Assembly (NCBI RefSeq): GCF_000293865.2
Contig: NZ_ALKN02000001.1
Location: 124,001-188,000, forward strand
Source: Limnohabitans sp. Rim28
GTDB lineage: Bacteria > Pseudomonadota > Gammaproteobacteria > Burkholderiales > Burkholderiaceae_C
Direction: 5' to 3'
DNA length: 64,000 nt
Shown here: positions 33,708 to 44,583 of the stretch, in pieces
How the letters are laid out: every line of letters starts with the position of its first letter
Numbering within the stretch: position 1 is the first letter of the stretch
Notes under the pieces: generated by a model
Seen by the model: only the letters and a program-made list of their open reading frames with translations
Told to the model about the DNA's origin: nothing
Database searches by the model: none
Translations under genes and position numbers: made by a program

Positions 33708-33816
33708 AAAAACCCACGAAAAGATGTGCGATGGCGCACCCCATGTCCTTCAGGCCCGAACGCCACCTGCCTTGCGGGTGACAGCTTGAATCTTGGATGG
33801 TTTGCATAATGGCTTC

Positions 33817-34410
33817 ATGACAGACATTGCCCCGCTCAACGCGCCACGGTCCAAAACAGACTTGTTTCTGTCTTTCACCGTGCTGGCGCTGCAAGGTTTT
33901 GGGGGGGTATTGGCCGTCGTTCAACGCGAACTGGTGGAAAAAAAACGCTGGATGACGCAGGCCCAGTTTGTCGAAGATTGGGCGGTGGCTCAAATCATGC
34001 CGGGCCCCAATGTGGTCAATTTTTGCCTGATCATCGGTGGCCGTCACTTCGGCTTGGGTGGGGCCTTGGCATCTTTAGCGGGCTTGCTGCTGGCGCCTTT
34101 GGCTGTCGTCTTGATGCTGGCATCGGTGTTCGGCGGTGTGTCTGATGCTGCTTGGGCACAGGGCGCCTTGCGGGGAATGGGCGCGGTAGCGGCCGGACTG
34201 ATTGCCGCCACAGGCATCAAGTTGATCGGCGCCTTAAAGCTCAACCCCATGGGCATGCTGGTGTGTTTCGGCGTGATGCTGAGCACTTTTATATGTGTGA
34301 GTCTATTGCGCTGGCCATTGCTTTGGGTTTTGCTGGGCATTGGCTCACTGGCCTGTGCATGGGCCTATCTGCAACTCTCAAGACTGGCTGACCGCGAGGC
34401 CCCAAAATGA
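33817..34410 (+). CDS. chrA: Chromate transporter-type protein, N-terminal half
   Basis: 197 residues, one CHR domain with about six hydrophobic helices. It has the family pair FLSFTVLALQGFGG and AQIMPGPNVVNFCLIIG, in which PGPN is the CHR signature. Two-gene short-chain CHR pairs work as heterodimers and export chromate or related anions in studied cases; the substrate here is unproven. I take the ATG at 33817 over a TTG eight codons upstream. Its stop overlaps the next gene as ATGA. Confidence 0.88.
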   Translation: MTDIAPLNAPRSKTDLFLSFTVLALQGFGGVLAVVQRELVEKKRWMTQAQFVEDWAVAQIMPGPNVVNFCLIIGGRHFGLGGALASLAGLLLAPLAVVLMLASVFGGVSDAAWAQGALRGMGAVAAGLIAATGIKLIGALKLNPMGMLVCFGVMLSTFICVSLLRWPLLWVLLGIGSLACAWAYLQLSRLADREAPK

Positions 34411-35009
34411 GCCTCAGTTTGCAATTGACCATCGGTGATTGGGTGGCATTTTTCAATCACTTTTTGTCACTTTCCCTTTTGGCTGTGGGCGGGGCCATCA
34501 TCACTGCGCCTGACATGCACCGGTTTTTGGTGGACCACAACGAGTGGTTGACCGAGCAGCAGTTCAGCTCTTCCATTGCATTGGCACAAGCCTCGCCAGG
34601 GCCCAATGTTCTCTTTGTGGCCGTGATCGGTTGGAACGTGGGGCTGAATGCAGGGGCCGGTCTGGGTGGTGGTTGGATGAGCATCGCTTTGTCGAGCTTG
34701 GGGGTTTTTCTCAGCCTTTTGGGCATCATGCTGCCTTCCTCCGTTTTGACTTACACCACCACGCGTTGGGCGCATCGTCACCGTGAAAAACGCGGCATCA
34801 AGGCTTTCAAATTGGGCATGGCCCCGGTGGTGATTGCCTTGTTGGTTTCGACCGGTTGGTTATTGACAGCCAGCCACAACGCCCCCCATAAAGACTGGCC
34901 ACTTTGGCTGTTGACCTTGGCCTCGATGCTCTTGGTATGGCGGACCCGGATTCACCTGCTGTGGTTGATCGCTGCAGGTGCCGTGATCGGGGCGTTGGGT
35001 TGGATCTGA
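34407..35009 (+). CDS. chrA: Chromate transporter-type protein, C-terminal half
   Basis: 200 residues, second CHR domain of the pair: FLSLSLLAVGGAIITAPDMH and ALAQASPGPNVLFVAVIGW, with the PGPN signature again. The four-base overlap with the first gene suggests equal production of the two halves. No chrB or other regulator lies beside them. Confidence 0.88.
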   Translation: MSLSLQLTIGDWVAFFNHFLSLSLLAVGGAIITAPDMHRFLVDHNEWLTEQQFSSSIALAQASPGPNVLFVAVIGWNVGLNAGAGLGGGWMSIALSSLGVFLSLLGIMLPSSVLTYTTTRWAHRHREKRGIKAFKLGMAPVVIALLVSTGWLLTASHNAPHKDWPLWLLTLASMLLVWRTRIHLLWLIAAGAVIGALGWI

Positions 35010-35025
35010 AGACTTGTTGCTTGAA

Positions 35026-35373
35026 TCAGCGTGGACTCTCGAAAAACACCGTGTTCGAATAGTCACTCACCTCAAAATAGACCTTCTTCTCGCCAGGGTC
35101 AACGGCCATGTTCAGGTTCTCATCCAAGACGCCATAGCCATAACGGTAGGCGCGTGGCTGTTTGTCATCGGTTCCCAAGGCCGTACTGACTTTGTCCACT
35201 TGAATGAAGCGGCGAACCAGTTTGTCACCCGCATAAACCTCCATCACGCCGTTTGTCCCCGTCCAGTTTTGAATGCCGCGGCTGATTTTGTTTTGCTGCT
35301 CCTGCGTACAAGCCGACAGCAAGACAGACAAACTTGCAAGCAGACACACGGAGACGATGGATTTTTGAAACAT
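35026..35373 (-). CDS. Small lipoprotein of unknown function
   Basis: 115 residues. Residues 1-22 form a lipoprotein signal with lipobox LSAC (Cys22). The mature part has mixed beta-rich sequence (GVMEVYAGDKLVRRFIQVDKVSTALG, KKVYFEVSDYSNTVFFE) that I cannot match to a named family. It follows rlmB on the same strand by 39 bases. The start is the ATG at 35373. It converges on the second chrA-type gene. Confidence 0.78.
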   Translation of the reverse strand: MFQKSIVSVCLLASLSVLLSACTQEQQNKISRGIQNWTGTNGVMEVYAGDKLVRRFIQVDKVSTALGTDDKQPRAYRYGYGVLDENLNMAVDPGEKKVYFEVSDYSNTVFFESPR

Positions 35374-35412
35374 GTGGGATTGATTTGGGTGAGTGAAAGT
35401 CAGCAGGGAAAC

Positions 35413-36147
35413 TCAGCTGCGCTGGCGCAATGCTTCGTAAAGGCAAACACCACTGGCCACGGACACGTTCAGGCTTTCAACAGCCCCGCGCATCGGGATG
35501 CTGACCAACTCATCACAGTTCTTACGGGTCAGCTGGCGCATGCCATCGCCCTCGGCGCCCAGTACCAACGCTGTGGGCACTTTCAGGTCAGCTTGGTAAA
35601 TGTTGCGTGGCGCATCATCGCTGGTGCCAATCACCCAGATGCTGCGCTCTTTGAGCTCGCCCAAAGTGCGTGCCAGATTGGTCACCATGAAGTAAGGCAT
35701 GGTTTCGGCTGCACCGCTGGCGACTTTGGCCACAGTGGCATTGATGCCGGCAGCATGGTCTTTGGGGGCAATCACCGCGTGTGCGCCCGCACCATCGGCC
35801 ACACGCAGGCAAGCGCCTAGGTTGTGCGGATCGGTCACGCCATCCAAGACCAAGAGCAAAGGCGGCCCTTCAACGCTGTCAAGCAGGTCATCGAGTGAAT
35901 GGTTTTGGGGAATAGGGTTGACCAAAGCCACAACGCCCTGATGGCCATGACCGCCGGCCAACTTAGACAAGCGCTCGCCATCGGATTCGATCATGCGCAT
36001 CCCCGAGTCCCGGGCCTTGTCGATGAACTGACGCATGCGGGCATCACGGCGAGTGACCTCGAAATGGATTTCAACAACGGATTGGGGGGCGATCTTGAGG
36101 CGAACGCCAACGGCGTGAAAGCCGAAAAGCACTTTGTGGGTTGACAT
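35413..36147 (-). CDS. rlmB: 23S rRNA (guanosine(2251)-2'-O)-methyltransferase
   Basis: 244 residues, SpoU/TrmH family. It has an N-terminal substrate-binding domain (VLFGFHAVGVRLK) and the knotted SPOUT domain with DGVTDPHNLGACLRVADGAG, LGAEGDGMRQLTRKNCDELV and IPMRGAVESLNVSVASGVCLYE. It methylates G2251 in the P loop of 23S rRNA. The start at 36147 gives MSTHKVLFGFHAV; a longer frame upstream has no homology. Confidence 0.94.
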   Translation of the reverse strand: MSTHKVLFGFHAVGVRLKIAPQSVVEIHFEVTRRDARMRQFIDKARDSGMRMIESDGERLSKLAGGHGHQGVVALVNPIPQNHSLDDLLDSVEGPPLLLVLDGVTDPHNLGACLRVADGAGAHAVIAPKDHAAGINATVAKVASGAAETMPYFMVTNLARTLGELKERSIWVIGTSDDAPRNIYQADLKVPTALVLGAEGDGMRQLTRKNCDELVSIPMRGAVESLNVSVASGVCLYEALRQRS

Positions 36148-36198
36148 GCTCTGATTATCGTTCTTCCCCACACCGACTGGTCAATGAACCCTCCGGCT

Positions 36199-36891
36199 TT
36201 ATTCGCCCTGCGTGTGAGGCGCCTCGCTCAAACGCCCCGCTTGAATGACCAAGCTGCGCTCGCACTTGGCAGCCAACTGGCGGTCGTGCGTCACCAGAAC
36301 CAAGGTGGTGCCTTGCTCTCGGTTGAGCGCGAACATCAAATCCATGATGGCTTCGCCGGTGGCGTGGTCCAGGCTGCCGGTAGGCTCATCGGCGAGCAGC
36401 AGGTCAGGCTGCACCACAAAGGCGCGGGCCAAAGCGACCCGCTGCTGCTCCCCACCCGACAAGACTTTGGGCAGGTGTTTGAGGCGCTCGCCCAAACCCA
36501 CACGCTGCAGCATGGCCGTGGCCGTGCTGCGGGCATCGGGTCGATCGGCCAGCTCCAAGGGCAGCATCACGTTTTCAAGCGCCGTGAGGTTGGGCATCAG
36601 CTGAAAACTCTGAAACACAAAACCTACATGTTGTGCACGCAGGGCGGCGCGTTCGTCTTCGGACAGATCAAAAAGCGACTGCCCAGACAACACAACTTGA
36701 CCACTGCTGGGTGTGTCCAGGCCGGCCAGAATCGCCAGCAGCGTACTTTTGCCCGAACCCGAAGCACCGACAATGGCTGCTGTTTCCCCGGCGTTCAATG
36801 AAAAATGGATATCGCGCAAAATGTCCAGCTGACCGCTGGCATCCTGCACACTTTTAGAGACGCCACGCACGGCAATGATGGATTCAGGCAT
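36199..36891 (-). CDS. ybbA: ABC transporter ATP-binding protein, YbbA/LolD type
   Basis: 230 residues, one ABC ATPase: Walker A GASGSGKST at 42-50, signature LSGGEQQR at 145-152 and Walker B LLLADEPTG. The MacB/LolD/YbbA group works with FtsX-like permeases. No permease follows, unlike E. coli ybbA-ybbP. Its partner tesA is adjacent and divergent as in E. coli, which supports the YbbA name. The ATG at 36891 overlaps the tesA ATG on the other strand (shared CATG at 36889-36892). Confidence 0.87.
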   Translation of the reverse strand: MPESIIAVRGVSKSVQDASGQLDILRDIHFSLNAGETAAIVGASGSGKSTLLAILAGLDTPSSGQVVLSGQSLFDLSEDERAALRAQHVGFVFQSFQLMPNLTALENVMLPLELADRPDARSTATAMLQRVGLGERLKHLPKVLSGGEQQRVALARAFVVQPDLLLADEPTGSLDHATGEAIMDLMFALNREQGTTLVLVTHDRQLAAKCERSLVIQAGRLSEAPHTQGE

Positions 36892-37549
36892 GCACACACC
36901 TTTGTTGAGACGACGACACTTTACCTTTACCCTGCTGGCCCTCGTCGGCTGGGGCTTTGCCGCATCTGTCCAAGCCACCTCCCCCGTCCCTGTCCAGCGT
37001 ATTTTGGTGCTGGGTGATTCGTTGAGCGCCGAGTACGGCCTGACCAGAGGCTCGGGCTGGGTGGCTTTGCTGCAACAGAAATTGGCGCAGGATAAACCGG
37101 GCACGGAAGTCATCAACGCCAGCATCAGTGGCGACACCACATCGGGTGGCCGCTCTCGCCTGCCCGCATTGCTCAAAAAGCACCAACCCAGCCATGTGGT
37201 GATTGAGCTGGGCGGCAACGACGCACTGCGCGGTTTGCCCATGGCCATGACGCAAGGCAACTTGCTGGAAATGACGAAGCAATCCCAAAGTGCTGGAGCG
37301 CAGGTTCTTCTGCTCGGCATGCAAATGCCACCCAATTACGGCCCCGAAATGGCCCGCCAGTTTGAAGCAGCTTTCGCACAAGTGGCCAAAAGCCAAAAGG
37401 CGGCGCTGGTGCCTTTCTTTTTGAAAGGCGTGGGCGATGACCCGGAACCGCTCAAGTGGTTCCAGCCCGACCGCATCCACCCCAATGAAGCCGCGCAGCC
37501 GCGCATGCTGGCCAATGTGTGGCCTACTTTGAAGAAACTATTGAAATGA
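36890..37549 (+). CDS. tesA: Periplasmic arylesterase/acyl-CoA thioesterase I (GDSL family)
   Basis: 219 residues, SGNH hydrolase. Block I is LVLGDSLSAEYG with Ser44; block II Gly in SISGDTTSGGRS; block III Asn in LGGNDALRG; block V DRIHPNE with Asp and His. A Sec signal peptide covers about residues 1-29 (RRR, hydrophobic, VQA). It hydrolyses thioesters and short esters in the periplasm. In-frame ATGs also lie at 36875 and 36878; I prefer 36890 for signal-peptide length. Its stop overlaps mnmH as ATGA. Confidence 0.92.
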   Translation: MHTPLLRRRHFTFTLLALVGWGFAASVQATSPVPVQRILVLGDSLSAEYGLTRGSGWVALLQQKLAQDKPGTEVINASISGDTTSGGRSRLPALLKKHQPSHVVIELGGNDALRGLPMAMTQGNLLEMTKQSQSAGAQVLLLGMQMPPNYGPEMARQFEAAFAQVAKSQKAALVPFFLKGVGDDPEPLKWFQPDRIHPNEAAQPRMLANVWPTLKKLLK

Positions 37550-38604
37550 GCGTTCACCTGATTTCGGCCTTGGACGCCATGGCCCAACTGAACCGATTTG
37601 ATGCGATTTTGGACGCACGCTCCGAGGGCGAACACGCCGAAGACTGCCTGCCCGGTGCCTTGAGCTGGCCGTCGCTCAACAACGAAGAGCGGATCAAGGT
37701 CGGCACCCTGTACAAACAGGTCAACCCCTTCGAGGCGCAAAAAGTGGGCGCCGCACTGGTCGCCAAAAACATTGCCCGACACATCGAAACGCAAGTGATG
37801 GACAAGCCTCGCAGCTGGCAGCCACTGGTGTATTGTTGGCGCGGCGGCAAACGGAGCAACTCGCTGGCGCTGATTCTGGGTCAGATTGGTTTCAAGGTGC
37901 ACCTGATTGAGGGCGGCTACAAGGCTTTTCGCAAAGAAGTGATGGAAGACACGCCTCGCCAAGCCAAACGCCTGCAGTTCCAGGTGCTGTGCGGCCCCAC
38001 AGGTTCGGGCAAAACGCGCTTGCTGCAAGCGTTGGCACAGCAGGGGGCGCAGGTGCTGGACCTTGAAGCGATTGCACGCCACCGCAGTTCGGTGCTGGGG
38101 TTGATTCCCGGTACACCTCAACCCACTCAAAAGGCGTTCGACACCCAAATTTGGGATGCTTTGCGCGGCTTCAGCGACGACCGCCCCGTGTTTGTGGAGG
38201 CGGAAAGCAAGAAGGTGGGCAATTTGACCGTGCCCGCTGAGCTCATGGTGGCGATGCGTGCAAGTCCTTGTCTGCGCATAGAGCTGTCGGTGGAAAACCG
38301 GGTGAATTTGCTGCTGGAAGACTATGAATTTTTCACGCAAGACCGCATTCTGTTTTCTGACCGCCTTGAACGACTCACTGCCTTGCGCGGCAAAGCCGTG
38401 GTGCAAGCCTGGCAAGAACAGATCGAACGGGGGGAAATGCGTGAGGTGGTGACCGAGTTGCTTTCAGGCCATTACGATCCGGGCTATGAAACTTCGACGG
38501 GCAACAATTTTGTGCACTATGCCAAAGCGCCTCTGATCACACCGCTCAGCCACAGCATGGCGGACATGCTGAATGTGGCCCAAAAACTGGTGCAGGTGTC
38601 CTGA
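37546..38604 (+). CDS. mnmH: tRNA 2-selenouridine synthase
   Basis: 352 residues. A rhodanese domain with Cys97 in YCWRGGKRSNS, then a P-loop GPTGSGKT (150-157). It replaces sulfur by selenium at the wobble 2-thiouridine, using selenophosphate, so the organism should carry selD elsewhere. The start at 37546 overlaps the tesA stop by four bases. Length and motif order are those of SelU/MnmH. Confidence 0.93.
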   Translation: MSVHLISALDAMAQLNRFDAILDARSEGEHAEDCLPGALSWPSLNNEERIKVGTLYKQVNPFEAQKVGAALVAKNIARHIETQVMDKPRSWQPLVYCWRGGKRSNSLALILGQIGFKVHLIEGGYKAFRKEVMEDTPRQAKRLQFQVLCGPTGSGKTRLLQALAQQGAQVLDLEAIARHRSSVLGLIPGTPQPTQKAFDTQIWDALRGFSDDRPVFVEAESKKVGNLTVPAELMVAMRASPCLRIELSVENRVNLLLEDYEFFTQDRILFSDRLERLTALRGKAVVQAWQEQIERGEMREVVTELLSGHYDPGYETSTGNNFVHYAKAPLITPLSHSMADMLNVAQKLVQVS

Positions 38605-38629
38605 GCGCCATGTGTTGGTGCAGGACAAC

Positions 38630-38827
38630 TCAAGACGCAGGGCTTGTGGGTTCAGCCGCACCGGGCGCTGCAGTTTCAGCATCCATTTCAGAACCCTCGA
38701 TTTCAGAACCGTCTTCGGCCAACAGGCCCGATTTACGATCTGACTTGGCTTTGAGCTTGTCTTCTTTTTTGCGTTTCTTGGCCAATTCTTTCTGGCGCTT
38801 TTCGAATCCGTAGTTGGGTGTGGCCAA
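38630..38827 (-). CDS. Small highly charged protein, conserved-looking
   Basis: 65 residues. The first half is strongly basic (ELAKKRKKEDKLKAKSDRK) and the second half acidic, with a near repeat SEIEG/SEMDA. It has no membrane segment or known motif and is probably largely unstructured. The start is a TTG at 38827, preceded by an AAGGAG five bases upstream, which supports it. Small proteins opening MATPNYG are, as I recall, common in Burkholderiales. It lies between mnmH (convergent) and the DUF2189 gene. Confidence 0.68.
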   Translation of the reverse strand: MATPNYGFEKRQKELAKKRKKEDKLKAKSDRKSGLLAEDGSEIEGSEMDAETAAPGAAEPTSPAS

Positions 38828-38842
38828 GATGGCTCCTTTGAT

Positions 38843-39700
38843 TTAGCTGCCCAATGTAACAGCTTCTTCGGCGCATTCTTCCCACTCGACACTGCCCCGA
38901 TAAGCATGCCAGCTGGCATGACCCAGCCAAGGACCCACGACAACGATGCCCAGCGCCCAAGGCCACAGGGCCGACAGCACCATCACCGTGAGAAGCAAGC
39001 CCCACAGCAACATCACAGCTGGGCTCGAAAAAACCACCCGCAAGCTGGTCAGAACGGCCGTGATGGCATCGGTGTCACGGTCCAAAATCATGGGGATAGA
39101 CACCACAGACAAGCCATAGACCGATGCGGCAAAAATCCCACCGACCGACAAATACACCACCAGAAATTCGATGTTTTGTGGGTTGAACACCGCTTCGATC
39201 ACCCCTGTCGTGGAGGGCATGCCGGTGTTGAAGAACACCGCAAATGCCACCAAGGACGCCCTGCCCCACAGCAACTCCAGCACCATCAACACCAACACCA
39301 GCATGGACATGCTTCGGAGGTGTGGGTGCCAACACAGGATTGACGAAGCCAACTCAGGCCGTTCACCGCGCTCGAGCTTGCGGCTGACCTCGTACAGGCC
39401 CATGGCCAAAAAAGGCCCCAAGAGCAAACAGCCGGAGACCCAGGTCAGGGTGTACTCGGGCTTGTGCTTGAAGACCCAGGCCAACACCTGCGCCATGCCC
39501 CAGAAACTCAGCCCGTAAAACAGCGCAATACCCGGGTGCTGACGCATGTCCTTTAGGCCGCGGGCCAGCCAGCGAAAAGGGTCAGAAAACCCCAAGGAAC
39601 GCATGTGCGATCGCGGCCCAACGGGCGGCGGCGGCACATAAGGCGTGGCCATGGTGGGCAGGTCAGGATCATGGCCAAAGGACTTGTCTGAAGCGGTCAT
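38843..39700 (-). CDS. DUF2189 membrane protein
   Basis: 285 residues with about six hydrophobic helices (IALFYGLSFWGMAQVLAWVF, LLLGPFLAMGLYEVSRKLE and others). The pairing of GPFLAMGLYEVSRKLERGE with the helix layout fits DUF2189 (YciC-like) inner-membrane proteins of unknown role. The N-terminal 45 residues are Pro-rich and cytoplasmic. I use the ATG at 39700; a GGAGG lies 13 bases before it, and a TTG at 39727 is the other possibility. Confidence 0.8.
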   Translation of the reverse strand: MTASDKSFGHDPDLPTMATPYVPPPPVGPRSHMRSLGFSDPFRWLARGLKDMRQHPGIALFYGLSFWGMAQVLAWVFKHKPEYTLTWVSGCLLLGPFLAMGLYEVSRKLERGERPELASSILCWHPHLRSMSMLVLVLMVLELLWGRASLVAFAVFFNTGMPSTTGVIEAVFNPQNIEFLVVYLSVGGIFAASVYGLSVVSIPMILDRDTDAITAVLTSLRVVFSSPAVMLLWGLLLTVMVLSALWPWALGIVVVGPWLGHASWHAYRGSVEWEECAEEAVTLGS

Positions 39701-39826
39701 GGCTAAAAAAGCGCCTCCAAAAATCAAGCGTTCAGGGTAACGCCAGAAGCCGCCTTTGAACAGTCATCCCAGAGCCCAATCCGTGGGCTTTGCGTCAAAT
39801 AAGCATTTATTCCGTGGCCTGCGTGA

Positions 39827-41101
39827 TCAGCGCACGAGCAAATGCGCTTGTGAGGCTTGATGCAGGTCAAGAATCAGGTCATGCGCAGATTCAAGACCCG
39901 TGGAAAAACGCACCAGCGTGCCCTGTTTCAAATGCTTGGGCCATTTTTGCCGCATCGACGCGATGTCGTAGGGCACCACCAAGCTCACGGGCCCACCCCA
40001 GCTGTAGCCAATTTTAAAAAGCTTCAGACCGTCACAAAATGCGTCAACTTGGGCTTGGTTAAAGCGTGGATCGATCATGACGCTGAACAGGCCAGCTGCC
40101 AAACCACTGCCGGGAATGCGCTCGCACAAGGTCTGCCAATGTGGGTGGCCAGGGGCCCCTTCAAAAGCCGGATGCAACAGTTGCGCACATTGCGGCTGGG
40201 CTTGCCACCACGCGGCCAAAGCACGCGCAGTTTGGTCGTGGGCCTGGTAGCGCAAGTTCATGCTGGGCAGTGAGCGCAAAACAGTTTCGGCATCGTTGGC
40301 CGCCACACCCAAACCCAGCCGCATGTGGCAAAGTTTGATTTTCAAATGCAATGCGGCATCCCGTGTGATCACGCTGCCCATGAGCACATCACCACCACCG
40401 CTGGGGTATTTGGTCAGCGCATGGGCGCTGATGTCCACCGACAAACTGCCTTGACCGCCTGCGCCTGAGGGGTCCATCTGGGCATCATTCAACAGATCAA
40501 ACGGCTTGAAGGCCAAGCCAGCACCCCAAGTGTTGTCCAACGCGCACAGAAGGCCTTGCGAGCGGCAACGGCGAACCAACTCGGGCAAGTCTGGAAACTC
40601 CATGCTCACTGAGCCTGGCGCTTCGAGCCAGACCAGGCGTGTTTGCGGTGTGATTTGACGCGACAGATCGGCCGGGTCCATCGGGTCGTAAAAGCGGTGT
40701 GAAATGCCAAAGTGGCGCAACTCACCTTCAGCCAACGCCTTGTTGGGGCCGTAAGCATTGTCGGGAATGAGCACCTCATCACCGGTGTTCAAAACAGACA
40801 AAGCCACCAAAGCCAACGCAGCGAGCCCACTGGGCACCAAAACGCATTGCAGCCCCCCCTCTAAAGCGCACAAGCGCTCTTCCAGCAAGTAAGTGGTGGG
40901 CGTGCCATGCAAACCGTAGGTGTAGGCCGATTTGTCCTTCCACTCGCGTTGCCGCATGGCGGCCACCGTGGGAAAGTAAACGGTTGACGCTTTGAAGACA
41001 CCCGGTTGCGGTGCCTCAAAGCCACCGGGTGGAACGTAGGGGTGGTGGATCAAGCCCGTTGTGATGTGGCCGAAAGCGTTTTGAGAGGATTCATATTGCA
41101 T
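39827..41101 (-). CDS. metC: Cys/Met metabolism PLP enzyme (cystathionine beta-lyase type)
   Basis: 424 residues, gamma-family PLP enzyme. Landmarks are SAYTYGLHGTPTT, LVPSGLAALALV, DNAYGP, LEAPGSVSMEFPDLP, DNTWGAG and the PLP lysine Lys231 in HALTKYPSGGGDVLMGS. GTPTT and the NAYGP segment are the pattern of cystathionine beta-lyase, which releases homocysteine for methionine synthesis; a gamma-synthase or racemase-like role is less likely. It starts at the ATG at 41101, 19 bases after a strong hairpin terminator. Confidence 0.85.
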   Translation of the reverse strand: MQYESSQNAFGHITTGLIHHPYVPPGGFEAPQPGVFKASTVYFPTVAAMRQREWKDKSAYTYGLHGTPTTYLLEERLCALEGGLQCVLVPSGLAALALVALSVLNTGDEVLIPDNAYGPNKALAEGELRHFGISHRFYDPMDPADLSRQITPQTRLVWLEAPGSVSMEFPDLPELVRRCRSQGLLCALDNTWGAGLAFKPFDLLNDAQMDPSGAGGQGSLSVDISAHALTKYPSGGGDVLMGSVITRDAALHLKIKLCHMRLGLGVAANDAETVLRSLPSMNLRYQAHDQTARALAAWWQAQPQCAQLLHPAFEGAPGHPHWQTLCERIPGSGLAAGLFSVMIDPRFNQAQVDAFCDGLKLFKIGYSWGGPVSLVVPYDIASMRQKWPKHLKQGTLVRFSTGLESAHDLILDLHQASQAHLLVR

Positions 41102-41120
41102 GCAGAGATCCTAATGCAAA

Positions 41121-41140
41121 CAGCCTCCCGAAGGAGGCTG
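41121..41140 (-). terminator. Hairpin terminator with UUCG tetraloop
   Basis: A perfect 8-base stem (CAGCCTCC with GGAGGCTG) closes a CGAA loop on the plus strand, which is a C-UUCG-G tetraloop on the minus strand, an unusually stable form. It is followed by only three T on the minus strand. It ends the purA-phosphoribosyltransferase run 33 bases beyond that stop. Confidence 0.72.
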
Positions 41141-41173
41141 AAACAAGGCAAATGCGGGTAAGTCCGAGGCGGA

Positions 41174-41698
41174 TCAAACGCGCCACTTTTCCAACAGTTT
41201 TTCTGGTCGCATGGCGTCGTAAGGCTCAAATGGCTGATGAATCCATGGATTGGTTGGCAAATCCTCGATCGAGTAATCAGGCTTGAAGGTGGACACACCT
41301 TTGGTCCAGATGACCGCAGTGCGCAACTCCGTCACGGGTTTGTAATTGTTTTTCAGCTGGTCAACCACGGCGCGCAGGGTGTGGCCAGTGTCGGCCAAGT
41401 CGTCAACCAACAGCACTTTGCCAGCGATTTCGCCTTTGGGCGTGGTGATAAAGCGCGCAATGTCCAAGTGACCTTGAACCGTGCCCGCATCGGCGCGGTA
41501 AGAGCTGGTGGACATGATGGCCAAAGGCTTGTCAAAAATGCGCGACAGGATGTCACCTGGGCGCATGCCTCCGCGTGCCAGACACAAAATGGTGTCAAAC
41601 TGCCAGCCCGACTGGTGGATGCGGATCGCCAGCTTTTCGATCAAATTGTGGTACTCGTCGTAACTCACGTACAGGTGTTTGCCGTCTTCGGTCAACAT
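41174..41698 (-). CDS. Purine-type phosphoribosyltransferase
   Basis: 174 residues, type I PRTase. The PRPP loop VLLVDDLADTGHTL lies at 96-109 and LCLARGGMRPGDILS at 39-52 holds the pyrophosphate contact. It most resembles the Gpt/Hpt-like enzymes that join PRPP to hypoxanthine, guanine or xanthine. Its place right behind purA fits purine salvage. The start at 41698 gives MLTEDGKHLYVSYDEYHN; the upstream frame overlaps purA. Confidence 0.88.
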   Translation of the reverse strand: MLTEDGKHLYVSYDEYHNLIEKLAIRIHQSGWQFDTILCLARGGMRPGDILSRIFDKPLAIMSTSSYRADAGTVQGHLDIARFITTPKGEIAGKVLLVDDLADTGHTLRAVVDQLKNNYKPVTELRTAVIWTKGVSTFKPDYSIEDLPTNPWIHQPFEPYDAMRPEKLLEKWRV

Positions 41699-41753
41699 GG
41701 GTTCACTCCAAAAAAACAGGGGGTTGAAATCGGGTGGCTGTCGAACACAAGGG

Positions 41754-44260
<2,507 letters not shown>

Positions 44261-44394
44261 GAGGGGATGGGGGGAGACGGTTAAAACCGAGATTTTACCG
44301 GGTTGAAGGCGTGTTTTTCGGACAAGCGTCGGTCAAATGGCTCTGAATTGACACAAAGAACAAAATTGAGCGCCGAAGCATGCGCTTCAGGAAC

Positions 44395-44580
44395 TCAAGC
44401 CAGAAACCAAATAACAGAGATGCCCGCCAACACCATCAGCATGCCAAAGAAACGGATCTGCCCATCCTCCATCTTGAGCATTTGCTCAAAAAGGCTTTTC
44501 CAAAGGCGCGGTAGAACCATGGGCATCAGACCTTCCAGAATGAGCATCAAGCCCAAAGCCAAAAGGAGTGAGCCCAACAA
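44395..44580 (-). CDS. DUF2065 (YjeT-like) small membrane protein
   Basis: 61 residues with two hydrophobic helices flanking WKSLFEQMLKMEDGQIRFFG, the DUF2065 hallmark. It lies right after hflC, as yjeT does in other proteobacteria. The function is unknown. The start is a TTG (44580 or the adjacent TTG at 44577), three bases after the hflC stop. Confidence 0.85.
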   Translation of the reverse strand: MLGSLLLALGLMLILEGLMPMVLPRLWKSLFEQMLKMEDGQIRFFGMLMVLAGISVIWFLA

Positions 44581-44583
44581 GTT

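Noticed and set aside
37336-38415. 359-codon frame on the minus strand opposite tesA and mnmH
   Set aside because: mnmH and tesA show full catalytic motifs; this frame shows none.
39752-39775. Short hairpin AGCCCA/TGGGCT downstream of the PLP lyase gene
   Set aside because: Six-base stem with no T run on the minus strand; not enough to call a terminator.
44375-44388. Hairpin GAAGC/GCTTC between the DUF2065 gene and hisZ
   Set aside because: Five-base stem, no strong T run; may be chance.
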